From: Pseudomonas wadenswilerensis
GTDB taxonomy: Bacteria > Pseudomonadota > Gammaproteobacteria > Pseudomonadales > Pseudomonadaceae
Assembly (NCBI RefSeq): GCF_900497695.1
Contig: NZ_UIDD01000013.1
Span: 1-64,000, forward strand
Length of the DNA: 64,000 bases
Direction: 5' to 3'
Shown here: positions 8,683 through 16,749 of the stretch, piece after piece
Layout: each line of letters begins with the position of its first letter
Numbering within the stretch: position 1 is the stretch's first letter
Made by a program: the position numbers and the translations under genes
Notes under the pieces: generated by a model
What the model was told of the DNA's origin: nothing
Seen by the model: only the letters and a program-made list of their open reading frames with translations
The model's database searches: none

Positions 8683-9429
8683 ATGGTTGATCCGTTCCTC
8701 GTCCGTTTACTGCGAAACGTGCGCCTGCCATTGATGGCGGGCGCCTTGCTTGCCAGCCTCAGCGCCTGCACCCAGCAACAGGGCCGCGACATCGCCAGCC
8801 AGTTCAGCGAAGGCCGCCCCCAGGAACTGTTCCAGACCAGCGTCGACCGCATGGCCACGCTGTCGATGCGCGACAACCTGCGCAGCCTGTACCTGCTGAT
8901 GAACAAGTTGTACCTGCGCAACCCCAACCAGTGGCGCCTGTCCGGCTATGTCGACGCCACCACCGCCGAGCGGCAGATCCGCCAGGCCATCGAGCAACGC
9001 CAACCCTTGCCGCAACTGGGCGAGCGCCGCGACCTGGCAGCGCTCAGCTATGCCCTGAGCCCGGAGTTTCGCGGCGACCGGGTCGGCGCCTTCATTTATG
9101 CCATCGGCAGCATGCTGGTCACCGCCCATGGCGGGCGCAGCGAATTCTTCATGACCGATACCATCGACCCGCAGTTCGTCAGCAACGCCGCGCGCAACAT
9201 CGAAAAGGCCACCTGGCTGCTCAGCCAGCGCCAGGACGCCAATGGCGTGCTGCTGTTGTTTTCCAACGAGATATCGGAGGAGGGCAGCAACCTGAGCTTT
9301 GCCGTGGAGTTCGGCAAGATCGTCGCGCGCCTGGACCTGCTGGCGCAGATGCTCGACGAGCGCTACCGGCGCATTGGCCTCAATTATGCGCAGAGCCTGT
9401 TGCTGATGAATTTCCTGCCGGTGCAGTAG
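8683..9429 (+). CDS. Predicted lipoprotein, family not recognised
   Basis: A 248-aa protein with a lipoprotein signal: a positively charged start, a hydrophobic run, then the lipobox L-S-A-C with the modified cysteine at residue 29. The rest is largely alpha-helical and soluble, with a paired block SAGNAARNIEKATWLLSQRQ-like segment (about residues 165-185) and no known catalytic motif. The start could also be GTG 8677. It lies 100 bases after cioB and 70 before the DUF2388 gene. It should be anchored in the periplasm or outer membrane (residue after Cys is Thr). I do not recognise a function. Confidence 0.75.
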   Translation: MVDPFLVRLLRNVRLPLMAGALLASLSACTQQQGRDIASQFSEGRPQELFQTSVDRMATLSMRDNLRSLYLLMNKLYLRNPNQWRLSGYVDATTAERQIRQAIEQRQPLPQLGERRDLAALSYALSPEFRGDRVGAFIYAIGSMLVTAHGGRSEFFMTDTIDPQFVSNAARNIEKATWLLSQRQDANGVLLLFSNEISEEGSNLSFAVEFGKIVARLDLLAQMLDERYRRIGLNYAQSLLLMNFLPVQ

Positions 9430-9498
9430 GGCAGGGAACTCAGGGTGACTTGCGGCAATCCTAGTTGATGTAGGCACTCTTTATCCGGAGGCATCATC

Positions 9499-9816
9499 AT
9501 GCGCCGTTTACTGCTCGTTTCCTCGCTTGTGTTCTGTCTGCCCTTCGGCTCGGCCCTGGCCAAAGTCGACGCCGGTGATGTCGCCACCTCGGCCGGGGTA
9601 TCCGCGTCGCTGTACTCGACCTTCAAGGATGACAAACGGATCATTCCGGCGCGGGACGATGCCTCGTCGTTCATCGCCAGCGGCGGTGCAATCCGTGGGG
9701 TTTACCTGGAGTCGATGCTGCAGAGCATCCGCGCGCAGAATCCGGACCTCAACGCCAGCGATGAAGAGTTGGCCCGGGCGATTTTGCTCCAGGATGAGTT
9801 TGGCGCCGGGCAGTAA
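9499..9816 (+). CDS. DUF2388-family small periplasmic protein
   Basis: A 105-aa secreted protein. Residues 1-21 form a signal peptide (MRRLLLVSSLVFCLPFGSALA, cut after ALA). The mature part contains the DUF2388 pattern: an SASLYSTFKDDK stretch, then ARDDASSFIASGGAIRGVYL (about residues 51-70), and an acidic helix to the end. Several DUF2388 genes are usual in Pseudomonas and their role is unknown. RBS CGGAGG lies before the ATG. It is followed by the gene for the sigma54 activator, 132 bases away. Confidence 0.85.
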   Translation: MRRLLLVSSLVFCLPFGSALAKVDAGDVATSAGVSASLYSTFKDDKRIIPARDDASSFIASGGAIRGVYLESMLQSIRAQNPDLNASDEELARAILLQDEFGAGQ

Positions 9817-9948
9817 CGGCGACTGCTGCGGTCGATCGCGATAGGCCTGACGCTCGCCGCACGTCTAAATCCCCCGTATAATGGCCACCTGCTACTGCGC
9901 TTCTGCTATACCTCTACCCCTGCCAATACCACTTCAGGAAGGATTCCG

Positions 9949-12207
9949 ATGGGGGCATCCAGCAGGGAGCAGGGCGCCGCAAGCAATGGCGTAATGGGGC
10001 CTTCGCGGGCCATGCAGGCATTGCACGCACTGATGGAGCGGGTAGCGGCAAGCGACCGTCCGGTGCTGATCTGCGGCCCCACCGGGGCCGGCAAGGAAGT
10101 CATCGCCCAGCAACTGCATCGTCTTGGTGCGCCTGGCAAGCCGTTCATCGACCTCAACTGCGGGGCAATTCCGGAGTACCTGCTCGAAGCCGAGCTGTTC
10201 GGTCATGCTCGAGGGGCCTTTACCGGGGCGGTGGGTGAGCGGGCCGGGCATTTGCAGATGGCCGGTGCAGGCACCCTGTTTCTTGACGAAGTGGGTGAGT
10301 TGCCACTGACCCTGCAACCGAAGTTGCTGAGGGTACTGGAAACCCGTCAGTACCGGCCGCTGGGCAGTAGCGAGAACCGCCACTTCGCCGGGCGGGTCAT
10401 CGCTGCCACGCACCGTGACCTCAAGACGCTGGTGCATGAAGAACGCTTTCGCGAGGACCTTTACTACCGCCTTGCCGTGTTCGAACTTGAGCTGCCAGGC
10501 CTGGACGCCCGGCGCGAAGATATTCCCGGCCTGATCCAGTACTTCTGCAGCCTGCAGCCACGCCCGCTGACGTTCGACGCGCGGGCGACGGCGCTGCTGT
10601 GCCAACGGGACTGGCCTGGCAATGTCCGCGAGCTGCGTAACCTCATCGACCGTATCGGCGCCCTGGCCCAGAGCCCGCTGATCGACTGTGCCGCCCTGCA
10701 GGCTTTCCTCGAGCCGGCGCAGCACTCGCCGCAGAAATGGGCGAACCTCGCCGAAGCGCTGCTGCAACTGGATGGCGGTGACAAGCTGGCAGCAACCGAG
10801 AACCTGCTGGTGGAACATGCGCTGCAACGTTGCAAGGGCAACAAAAGTGCGGCCGCGCAGTTGCTTGGGGTCAACCGCAAGGTAATCGAGCGGCGCCAGA
10901 AGTTGCGGGCCGACAAGCGCCTGGCGGTAGAACGCTACCTTGCCCAGGGGCGCCTGCTGATCGAAGACGCCGACTTCCGTGGCGCCTTGCCGGTACTGCA
11001 GAAAGGCTTGCAGGTCGCCGGTGAAGTCTTCGAATGCAAGGACCTGTGGCGCCTGCAGTTCGAACTGCACCGCTTGCTGGGCGTGAGTTTTCGCAGCATC
11101 GAGGGTTGGCTCAGCGATACCAGCCAGGCCAGCTACCGTAGCGCCCTGGCCCTCGCTGCGGAACAGGGTACTTCAGACGAGCTGTCGTCGGTGCAGTTCG
11201 GTGTCTGGACCACCCAGTTGATGAGCCTGGATCTGGGCAAGGCGCGGGCCACCGCCCAGGACATGCTGCAGCGGGCGCAACTGGCCGGGCTCAGTGCCCT
11301 GCGCATCGAGGCGCATGTGGCGATGGCCAATACCTTGTTCTGGCTCGGCGATTTCGAGGAAAGCCTGGCCTGCCTGAACCGTGGTGAGCTGCTCAGCGAA
11401 TACCAGCCGGACTGGCCCCAGACCCAGGGCCTGGACCTCATTGGCCTGGCGATTACCTTCGAGGGGCTGGCCGCCTTCGAGTTGGGCCGCTTCGCTCAAG
11501 CCCGCCACGCCCAGGCCCAGCTCACCGCCCGGGCCGGGCAGACCGATGCCAACGCCTTCAACCGCGCCGTGGCCCTGCAGGGCGCTGCCTGGCTGGCGGC
11601 GCTGCTGGGCCTGCAACCCGACCTGGGCGCCCTGGCGCGGGAGCTGGAGCAGCTATCGGCATGTCACGAGTTTTCGTTCTATCAGGGCGTCGGGCAGATC
11701 CTGCGCGGTTATCACCAGGGGCTGGAAGGCTTCTACGATGAGGGTGAGCGCGCCATAGCCGACGGCTACCACCACCATGTCCTGCGCAACGGCGGGCAGT
11801 TGTTCCACGGCTTCCAGGCCTGGAAGCGCGCAGAAGTGTTGCTGCTGGCCGGACGGGTACGTGAAGCACTGGCCCTGGTCAACAGCGCCCTGGACCTTGC
11901 CCAGGACCATCAGGAGCGCGCCTACCTGTGCGAGCTGATGCTGCTCAAGGGCCGCGGATTGCTGGCCGCCGGCGAGCAGGATGAAGCCGAAAGCGCCCTG
12001 CGCAACACATTGTCCACCGCCCTGACCCTCGGCAACGTCCCGGCGCGCCTGCGCACCGGCCTGGAGCTGACCCGCCTGTTGCAGCGCGACGGTCGCCCGG
12101 AACAGGCCGCCCAGGTGCTGGAGCGGGCCTTGCGCGGCATCGAGGCGGATTGCGGCTACCCCCCGGCGCAGGAAGCCAGTGACTGGCTGGCACGGCTGCG
12201 GCGCTGA
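9949..12207 (+). CDS. Sigma54-dependent activator with C-terminal helical-repeat (TPR-like) region
   Basis: A 752-aa enhancer-binding protein. It has no N-terminal sensor: the AAA+ ATPase starts almost at once, with Walker A GPTGAGKE (about residues 44-51), the sigma54-contacting GAFTGA loop (about 86-91), Walker B GTLFLDEVGEL (about 105-115) and a sensor region. A Fis-type HTH follows (NKSAAAQLLGVNRKVIERRQ, about 299-318). The remaining 430 residues are repeated amphipathic helices rich in Ala/Leu, resembling the TPR sensor regions of MalT/LAL-type regulators. The HTH is thus internal, which is unusual. ATG 9949 has AGGAAGG upstream, and a TATAAT box lies at 9877-9882. DUF917 and racemase genes follow. 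A sigma54 promoter at 14276 is a likely target (inference). Confidence 0.88.
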   Translation: MGASSREQGAASNGVMGPSRAMQALHALMERVAASDRPVLICGPTGAGKEVIAQQLHRLGAPGKPFIDLNCGAIPEYLLEAELFGHARGAFTGAVGERAGHLQMAGAGTLFLDEVGELPLTLQPKLLRVLETRQYRPLGSSENRHFAGRVIAATHRDLKTLVHEERFREDLYYRLAVFELELPGLDARREDIPGLIQYFCSLQPRPLTFDARATALLCQRDWPGNVRELRNLIDRIGALAQSPLIDCAALQAFLEPAQHSPQKWANLAEALLQLDGGDKLAATENLLVEHALQRCKGNKSAAAQLLGVNRKVIERRQKLRADKRLAVERYLAQGRLLIEDADFRGALPVLQKGLQVAGEVFECKDLWRLQFELHRLLGVSFRSIEGWLSDTSQASYRSALALAAEQGTSDELSSVQFGVWTTQLMSLDLGKARATAQDMLQRAQLAGLSALRIEAHVAMANTLFWLGDFEESLACLNRGELLSEYQPDWPQTQGLDLIGLAITFEGLAAFELGRFAQARHAQAQLTARAGQTDANAFNRAVALQGAAWLAALLGLQPDLGALARELEQLSACHEFSFYQGVGQILRGYHQGLEGFYDEGERAIADGYHHHVLRNGGQLFHGFQAWKRAEVLLLAGRVREALALVNSALDLAQDHQERAYLCELMLLKGRGLLAAGEQDEAESALRNTLSTALTLGNVPARLRTGLELTRLLQRDGRPEQAAQVLERALRGIEADCGYPPAQEASDWLARLRR

Positions 12208-12252
12208 CACCTCTACGGCAATTCACCCACAGACAACACCAGGAGCAAGACC

Positions 12253-13458
12253 ATGGCTTTCGAGCTGGAACATAAGGATATGCGTGCGTTGATCGATGGC
12301 GGCTGTTTTTTCGGCAGTGGTGGGGGCGGCACGCGCACCTCGGCCCTGCACTTGCTGGAGCATTTCCAGGTCGGTGATTTTTATCCCGCCACCCGGGTCA
12401 GCGTGGTCAGCGTGGAAGAGGTAGAGGAGGGCGACGCTGGCGTATTGGCCTACATGGGGGCGCCCGAAGCCATCGCCGGTTGCCGCTACCCCCTTGGACC
12501 GGTCCAGGCCTTGCAGAGTCTTGCCCGGCGCCTGGCCAGCGAAGGTCGCAGACTGGCTTATGTGGTGCCGCCAGAGAGCGGTGCCCTGGGTTTTCTGGTG
12601 GCGTGCCTGGCGGCTGCGCGGCTTGGCCTGGCGGTGGTCGATGCCGACGGTGCCGGACGGGCAGTGCCATCGTTGCCGATGCTGACCTTCGCCGCCGCTC
12701 AGGTGCCGCCACGGCCGGCCTTCGTGGTCAGCCACAACGGCCTTGAGGTGGAGCTGAACGTGACCCCACCCGTCGACGCTGCAGATTACAACAATGATGC
12801 CAGCGTAATCGCCGAGCAAATGCTGCGGCCGATCGTCGCTTCGCCGGCATTTGGCGAGTTCGGTGGCTTGGCATTGTGGGTCATGAGCCCTGAGCAACTG
12901 CACCGGGCATTGCCGATTCGCGCCACGCTCAGCCGTGCACTGGCCTTGGGCCGGGCCTTGCACGCCGGTGAGCTGGGCAGCACCGAGGCACTGCTGGCAT
13001 TCCTCGCCAACCGCTGCGGCATCCAGGCCCGGGTGCTGTGCGGGCCGGCGCGCATCGACCATGCCGGGGCCAACACCATGGGCGGCTTTGATATCGGCAC
13101 CATCGACCTGCAAAGCGCCGATGCCAGCCTGCGCCTGTGCTACGAGAACGAGTCGCTGCTGTTGTGGGACAAACAGCAAGCGCAACCGCTGGCCATGGCC
13201 CCGGACAGCATCAGCTGGTTCATCCCGGGCTCCGGCCCTGGCCCGCAGGTGGCCTCCAACGGCGACCTGGTCGGCAATGACGGTGCCCTCGTCGGGCCCT
13301 ACAGCGGGCGGCCTGTCTGCCTGCTCGGCTGGCAGGCCGAGGCGCCGCTGCGGGTACCTGGGGGGCTGATCCTCTGGAGCTTCCAGCAATTGCTCGCCGG
13401 CCTGGGCTACCCCGGCCCCTATCGCAGCGTCGGGCAATTGCAGGAGCTCCGCTCATGA
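12253..13458 (+). CDS. DUF917 (S-Me-THD-like) family protein
   Basis: A 401-aa protein of the DUF917 family. Members are often found beside hydantoinase, racemase or transport genes, and some act on methylthiohydantoin-type compounds. The N-terminus has the family's glycine-rich motif CFFGSGGGGTRTS (about residues 17-29), followed by a Rossmann-like part (YMGAPEAIAG) and a second domain near ARIDHAGANTMGGFDIGTID (about 259-278). It overlaps the next gene by the ATGA sequence, so translation is coupled. ATG 12253 has an AGGAGC RBS. With the downstream racemase it probably handles a small nitrogenous or cyclic amide compound; the exact reaction is unknown. Confidence 0.85.
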   Translation: MAFELEHKDMRALIDGGCFFGSGGGGTRTSALHLLEHFQVGDFYPATRVSVVSVEEVEEGDAGVLAYMGAPEAIAGCRYPLGPVQALQSLARRLASEGRRLAYVVPPESGALGFLVACLAAARLGLAVVDADGAGRAVPSLPMLTFAAAQVPPRPAFVVSHNGLEVELNVTPPVDAADYNNDASVIAEQMLRPIVASPAFGEFGGLALWVMSPEQLHRALPIRATLSRALALGRALHAGELGSTEALLAFLANRCGIQARVLCGPARIDHAGANTMGGFDIGTIDLQSADASLRLCYENESLLLWDKQQAQPLAMAPDSISWFIPGSGPGPQVASNGDLVGNDGALVGPYSGRPVCLLGWQAEAPLRVPGGLILWSFQQLLAGLGYPGPYRSVGQLQELRS

Positions 13459-14171
13459 GCCTGCGTATCGCCATGCTTGCGCCGGTCAACAGCAGTGCCT
13501 ACAACACGGCCCTGATGGCCTCCATCGCCCCGGTAGTGCCGGCGGACGTAAGCGTCCAGGTGTTCAACCTCGACCAGGGCAGCCCCTGTATCGAAAACCG
13601 TTTGAACCTCAGTGAAAATACCCCGGCAGTGGTAGCGCTGGCCCGGCGCCTGGAGCAGGAGGGCTACGACGGTATCTGGCTCAGCGACTTTGACATGTGT
13701 GGGGTAGAGGCGGCCAGGGAAGTCATCGACATCCCTATCATCGGCGGCTTTCCCACCTCGGCGTTCACCGCGCTGGGGCTCTGCCAGCGGTTCTCCATCA
13801 TCACCATCCTGCAGAGCACCCTGGCCCTGCAGCGTGGTCATGTGGCCAACTACGGCCAGAGCAGCAACTTTGCCTCGATTCGTGCCATCGACTGCCCGGT
13901 GGCGAGTTTGAGCGATGTCGATGTGGTCCTGGTCAAGGCACTGGAGGCTGGCCTGGCGGCAGTCCGCGAGGACGGCGCGCAGGCGCTGCTGCTGGGTTGC
14001 ACCGGTTTCATGGGCGTCGCCGAACGGCTGTCGCGCCTGCTTGAGCAGGACCTGGGCTGCTATGTACCGGTACTGGACCCCAACCAGTGCGGCTTCAGTT
14101 TCCTGCTGTCGCTGGTGCGCATGGGCTTGCGCCCGAGCCGTTTGTGCTACAGCAAGGCGAGCCTGGGCTGA
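13455..14171 (+). CDS. Asp/Glu/hydantoin racemase-family protein
   Basis: A 238-aa member of the aspartate/glutamate/hydantoin racemase superfamily, whose enzymes use two cysteines as acid and base. The candidate cysteines are in SDFDMCGVEAAREVIDIP (Cys75 region) and LLLGCTGFMG (Cys about 182), each in the expected place at the end of a beta strand. The first motif differs from the usual C-x-GDPG of hydantoin racemases, so substrate may differ. The start overlaps the DUF917 stop (ATGA). A hairpin at 14180-14207 ends the unit. Context suggests racemisation of the compound handled by the DUF917 protein. Confidence 0.82.
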   Translation: MSLRIAMLAPVNSSAYNTALMASIAPVVPADVSVQVFNLDQGSPCIENRLNLSENTPAVVALARRLEQEGYDGIWLSDFDMCGVEAAREVIDIPIIGGFPTSAFTALGLCQRFSIITILQSTLALQRGHVANYGQSSNFASIRAIDCPVASLSDVDVVLVKALEAGLAAVREDGAQALLLGCTGFMGVAERLSRLLEQDLGCYVPVLDPNQCGFSFLLSLVRMGLRPSRLCYSKASLG

Positions 14172-14179
14172 GGTGGCCG

Positions 14180-14207
14180 ATTGCGTCCCCGGCCACGGGG
14201 ACGCAAT
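14180..14207. other. Perfect inverted repeat after racemase gene
   Basis: ATTGCGTCCCC (14180-14190) and GGGGACGCAAT (14197-14207) are exact inverse complements around a 6-base loop. There is no T-tract. It either ends the racemase transcript or serves as an upstream activator site, since it lies about 70 bases before the sigma54 promoter. Confidence 0.6.
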
Positions 14208-14241
14208 GGACGAAAACGGCCAACCACTTTTCGTTGTGTTT

Positions 14242-14280
14242 TGCCAAGTCATTGATTTTACGGTCATTAGCGACTTGGCA
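14242..14280. promoter_or_regulatory. Inverted repeat overlapping the -24 promoter element
   Basis: TGCCAAGTC (14242-14250) and GACTTGGCA (14272-14280) are exact 9-base inverted arms separated by 21 bases. The right arm covers the -24 GG of the sigma54 promoter, so a protein bound here could block or position the polymerase. A chance match to the promoter consensus may contribute to the right arm. Confidence 0.45.
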
Positions 14281-14291
14281 CAGATGCTGCT
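14276..14291 (+). promoter_or_regulatory. Sigma54 (-24/-12) promoter upstream of RhiA-like gene
   Basis: TTGGCACAGATGCTGCT matches the sigma54 consensus TGGCAC-N5-TTGCW with a single change in the -12 block. GG at 14277-14278 and GC at 14289-14290 have exactly the required 10-base spacing. It is 59 bases before the RhiA-like start codon and about 2 kb downstream of the only sigma54 activator gene in the window. Confidence 0.75.
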
Positions 14292-14349
14292 CTTCTCTCC
14301 TTGCGTGGCAGACGAACTGCCCGTACCCAACACGACAATGGAGAGTGTC

Positions 14350-15036
14350 ATGCCCAATTACTACGTGGACTTCAATAACAACACCAGCGAAACCTGGACC
14401 ATGGGGGTGTATCAGGAACTGCCAGGCTCGATCGGCCTGGCGAGTGTTTCCTGGAAGCAGACCACCGTACCGCAGATGGGTGAAAGTGGCGTGGAATGGT
14501 CGGTTGACTACAACGTGACCATCGCCAACTACAAACAGATCGGCGGGATTGGTGTGTACAAGGCCAGCCAGACCCTGGAAGCCAGCCTGGGTTCGGTGTG
14601 GGATTGCGTGTTCGAAAACAACGTGCAGCAACTGCGTCTGGGCAGCGGATCCACCTCGCCGGACTCGATTCAGATCCGTAACGCCTCCAACCAGTTGGCC
14701 AACCTGGGCATTGGTATGAGCGGCCAGGGTTCGGTGTACAAGCCCGATGTCGTCGGCGGCGGCACCGCGCAGTTCCAGGTCACTCCGACCTATTACGTCG
14801 GCTTGTTCAATAAACTGGTGCTCGGTGAAGTGATCAGCAGCAACGTGGTGGTCGGCCCACTGAAACTGGTGTTCCCGTCCGGATTGAACTGCGCCACCGT
14901 CACCGCGCGGATGGACGGTGCCAACATCCGCTTGAGCATTACCTATTCGCAGGCGTCTTCGGTGTCTTACGAGGTGACCAAGCGCCTGCGTGGCATTCAG
15001 AAGGAACGTACCGGCGAGCTGCTCGAGTCCGCCTAA
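14350..15036 (+). CDS. RhiA-like protein
   Basis: A 228-aa protein that resembles RhiA, the abundant rhizosphere-expressed protein of Rhizobium leguminosarum whose biochemical role is unknown. The resemblance rests on remembered family features: an N-terminal YYVDFNNNTSETWTMGVYQ stretch followed by SVSWKQTTVPQMGESGVEW (about residues 34-52). I use ATG 14350, preceded by GGAGAG; an in-frame ATG at 14338 is possible. No signal peptide is present. The composition is rich in Ser, Thr, Gly and Val and suggests beta structure. A sigma54 promoter drives it and a 147-aa partner gene follows after 75 bases. Confidence 0.7.
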   Translation: MPNYYVDFNNNTSETWTMGVYQELPGSIGLASVSWKQTTVPQMGESGVEWSVDYNVTIANYKQIGGIGVYKASQTLEASLGSVWDCVFENNVQQLRLGSGSTSPDSIQIRNASNQLANLGIGMSGQGSVYKPDVVGGGTAQFQVTPTYYVGLFNKLVLGEVISSNVVVGPLKLVFPSGLNCATVTARMDGANIRLSITYSQASSVSYEVTKRLRGIQKERTGELLESA

Positions 15037-15111
15037 GCCTTGCCCTCGGTGTGCTGCGCCCGTGCGCGGCACATCCGGGGTGCGGTTTGCCCTTTTTGCA
15101 AGGAGCTGATC

Positions 15112-15555
15112 ATGAATGAAGCTGTGAAGTCCCAAGCCCTGACCCAGGACGGCCCGCTGGCTTTCAGCAGCGGTGCGGACGTCAAGCCAACGGAGCTGCA
15201 GAAATTTGTCGCAACGGTCGACCAGCAGGCCGCCGAAGTGGCCCGCGGGCTGCTCGACAGCCTGAAGAAAGAAGGGGTGAAAGCCCGCGTGGAGCAGCGC
15301 CAGAACCAGTACCTGATAATTCAGGAAGCGCTCAACCCCAGTGTCGCCGAGCTGGCGGCGGTCGAGCCGAACAGCCGGCCATCACGGATCCGGCTGTTTA
15401 TCCGCAGTAGCGATGCACCGCCGACGATCAACGCCCTGCGGCTGTTTTTCCGCGACTGGCGGGCGGTGGCCGGGCTGGTCGCTGTCGGCGCCACCTGGCA
15501 GGCCGGCCAATGGCTGATGACGGTGCGCCGGCGCGAAGGTCCTACCCAGCACTAA
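15112..15555 (+). CDS. Unknown 147-aa protein downstream of RhiA-like gene
   Basis: Starts at ATG 15112 behind a good AAGGAG RBS. Residues 1-75 are predicted helical and charged (LQKFVATVDQQAAEVARGLL, then LKKEGVKARVEQRQNQYLI). The middle has a strand-rich SRIRLFIRSSDAPPTINALR segment. The end (about 118-137) has a moderately hydrophobic stretch, WRAVAGLVAVGATWQAGQWL, that could touch a membrane. I do not recognise the family. It probably shares the sigma54-driven transcript with the RhiA-like gene and ends convergently with the reductase at 15585. Confidence 0.75.
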   Translation: MNEAVKSQALTQDGPLAFSSGADVKPTELQKFVATVDQQAAEVARGLLDSLKKEGVKARVEQRQNQYLIIQEALNPSVAELAAVEPNSRPSRIRLFIRSSDAPPTINALRLFFRDWRAVAGLVAVGATWQAGQWLMTVRRREGPTQH

Positions 15556-15584
15556 AGGCCTGTTGGTTACAGGTCACGCAGGGC

Positions 15585-16208
15585 TCAGGCAGGCGTGACC
15601 AAATCGCCGAACAACGGATGTCCTGCAAGTTGAAGCCTGGCCTGAGTAGTGGCAGCAAGCACCGCTTGCTCATTGATGGCCAGGCCTTCCAGGTAGACGA
15701 AGTGCACATTCTGCAGGCCGAGTGTACCGAGCACGTGACGCAGGTAGGCGCTCAGAAAATCCGGCTGGCGAGCCCGTGCCCCCCGATGAAAACCACCTGA
15801 ACTGACGATCACGTAAACCGGCCGATCCACCAGCAGGCCGACCTTGCCGTCAGGGCCGGCAATGAAGGTACGGTTGATTCGCAACACATGATCGATCCAG
15901 AGCTTGAGCACTGCCGGTACGGTGAAATTGTGCATGGGGGTTGCGATCAGCAGTAAGTCGCAACGCTCCAGTTCGCCAACAAGTGCTTCGGAACTGGCGA
16001 ATACCGGGTCGTGTGCCGGCGTCAGCCGGGTCAGCGCAGTCGCATAACCGGCGCTCAGGGGTGCCAATGGCTCTGCTGCCAGATCACGCAGGGTTACCGT
16101 GGCCTGCGCGTGGCGTTGCCTGATGCAGTCGAGCAGTTCACTGGCAAGGCGCAAGCCAATCGAGGCGCTGCCGCGCGTGCTGGCATTGATCAGCAGCACG
16201 TTATCCAT
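15585..16208 (-). CDS. FMN-dependent NADH:quinone/azo reductase (AzoR-like flavodoxin fold)
   Basis: A 207-aa flavodoxin-fold reductase that uses NAD(P)H and FMN to reduce quinones or azo compounds. The N-terminal phosphate-binding loop reads LLINASTRGSASIG (residues 4-17), the flavin-contact motif is TPMHNFTVPAVLKLWIDHV (about 92-110), and the second flavin contact is VSSGGFHRG. ATG 16208 gives the normal family length; the open frame extends further but that part belongs to the overlapping GNAT gene. It overlaps that gene by 8 bases, so the two are translationally coupled. The divergent MocR regulator at 16750 may control both. Confidence 0.87.
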   Translation of the reverse strand: MDNVLLINASTRGSASIGLRLASELLDCIRQRHAQATVTLRDLAAEPLAPLSAGYATALTRLTPAHDPVFASSEALVGELERCDLLLIATPMHNFTVPAVLKLWIDHVLRINRTFIAGPDGKVGLLVDRPVYVIVSSGGFHRGARARQPDFLSAYLRHVLGTLGLQNVHFVYLEGLAINEQAVLAATTQARLQLAGHPLFGDLVTPA

Positions 16209-16680
16209 GGCGCTGTGGCTCGGTGGCTGGCAATGCCTGAACGAAATGCATGCCTTTGCCCAGCAGTCCCTCGCGATAATAGAAGCGCTGGGCCAATGGC
16301 ATGTGTAATCCGGTATCCAGCACCAGGTGCGCATGGCCGCAGCGCAGGCCTTCTGCGCGCGCCGCATCGAGCAACGCTGCGCCCACACGAAGGCCACGCA
16401 GTTCGGGGGCTACCACCAGATCGTCGACATAGGTAAAGCGCCCATAGAGCAGATTTTCGCTGTGGCGCACACCGGCCAGCCCAATGAGCTGCTCGCCGTA
16501 AAAAGCCCCAAGCAGCCTGTAGCCCTGCTGCGCTTGCCGCCTGACTTGCTGAGCAAACGCGTCGGCGTCAATCAGGTGCGGCCGAAGCTCGCGCATGAGC
16601 TCGAATGCGGCGTGCTGTTCGGCGCCGTCTTGCAGAAACCGGATGGTTGCCTGTTTGCCCACGGGTATCTCCCTGATCAA
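16201..16680 (-). CDS. GNAT-family N-acetyltransferase
   Basis: A 159-aa acetyltransferase of the GNAT fold, which transfers acetyl from acetyl-CoA to an amine. The core is seen in the strand YVDDLVVAPELRGLRVGAAL (about residues 84-103), where the R/G-x-x-G/A pyrophosphate loop (LRGLRVG) binds CoA. A C-terminal AQRFYYREGLLGKGMHF segment is typical. The substrate is not evident. It is the first gene of a two-gene unit with the FMN reductase and is divergent from a MocR regulator 70 bases away, an arrangement that suggests shared control. Confidence 0.85.
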   Translation of the reverse strand: MIREIPVGKQATIRFLQDGAEQHAAFELMRELRPHLIDADAFAQQVRRQAQQGYRLLGAFYGEQLIGLAGVRHSENLLYGRFTYVDDLVVAPELRGLRVGAALLDAARAEGLRCGHAHLVLDTGLHMPLAQRFYYREGLLGKGMHFVQALPATEPQRHG

Positions 16681-16749
16681 GTTGAGGCGTTACTTTACGG
16701 CTGTAACGGACTACCTTATAGATCCAAATAATGCACAAACGACTAGGAC

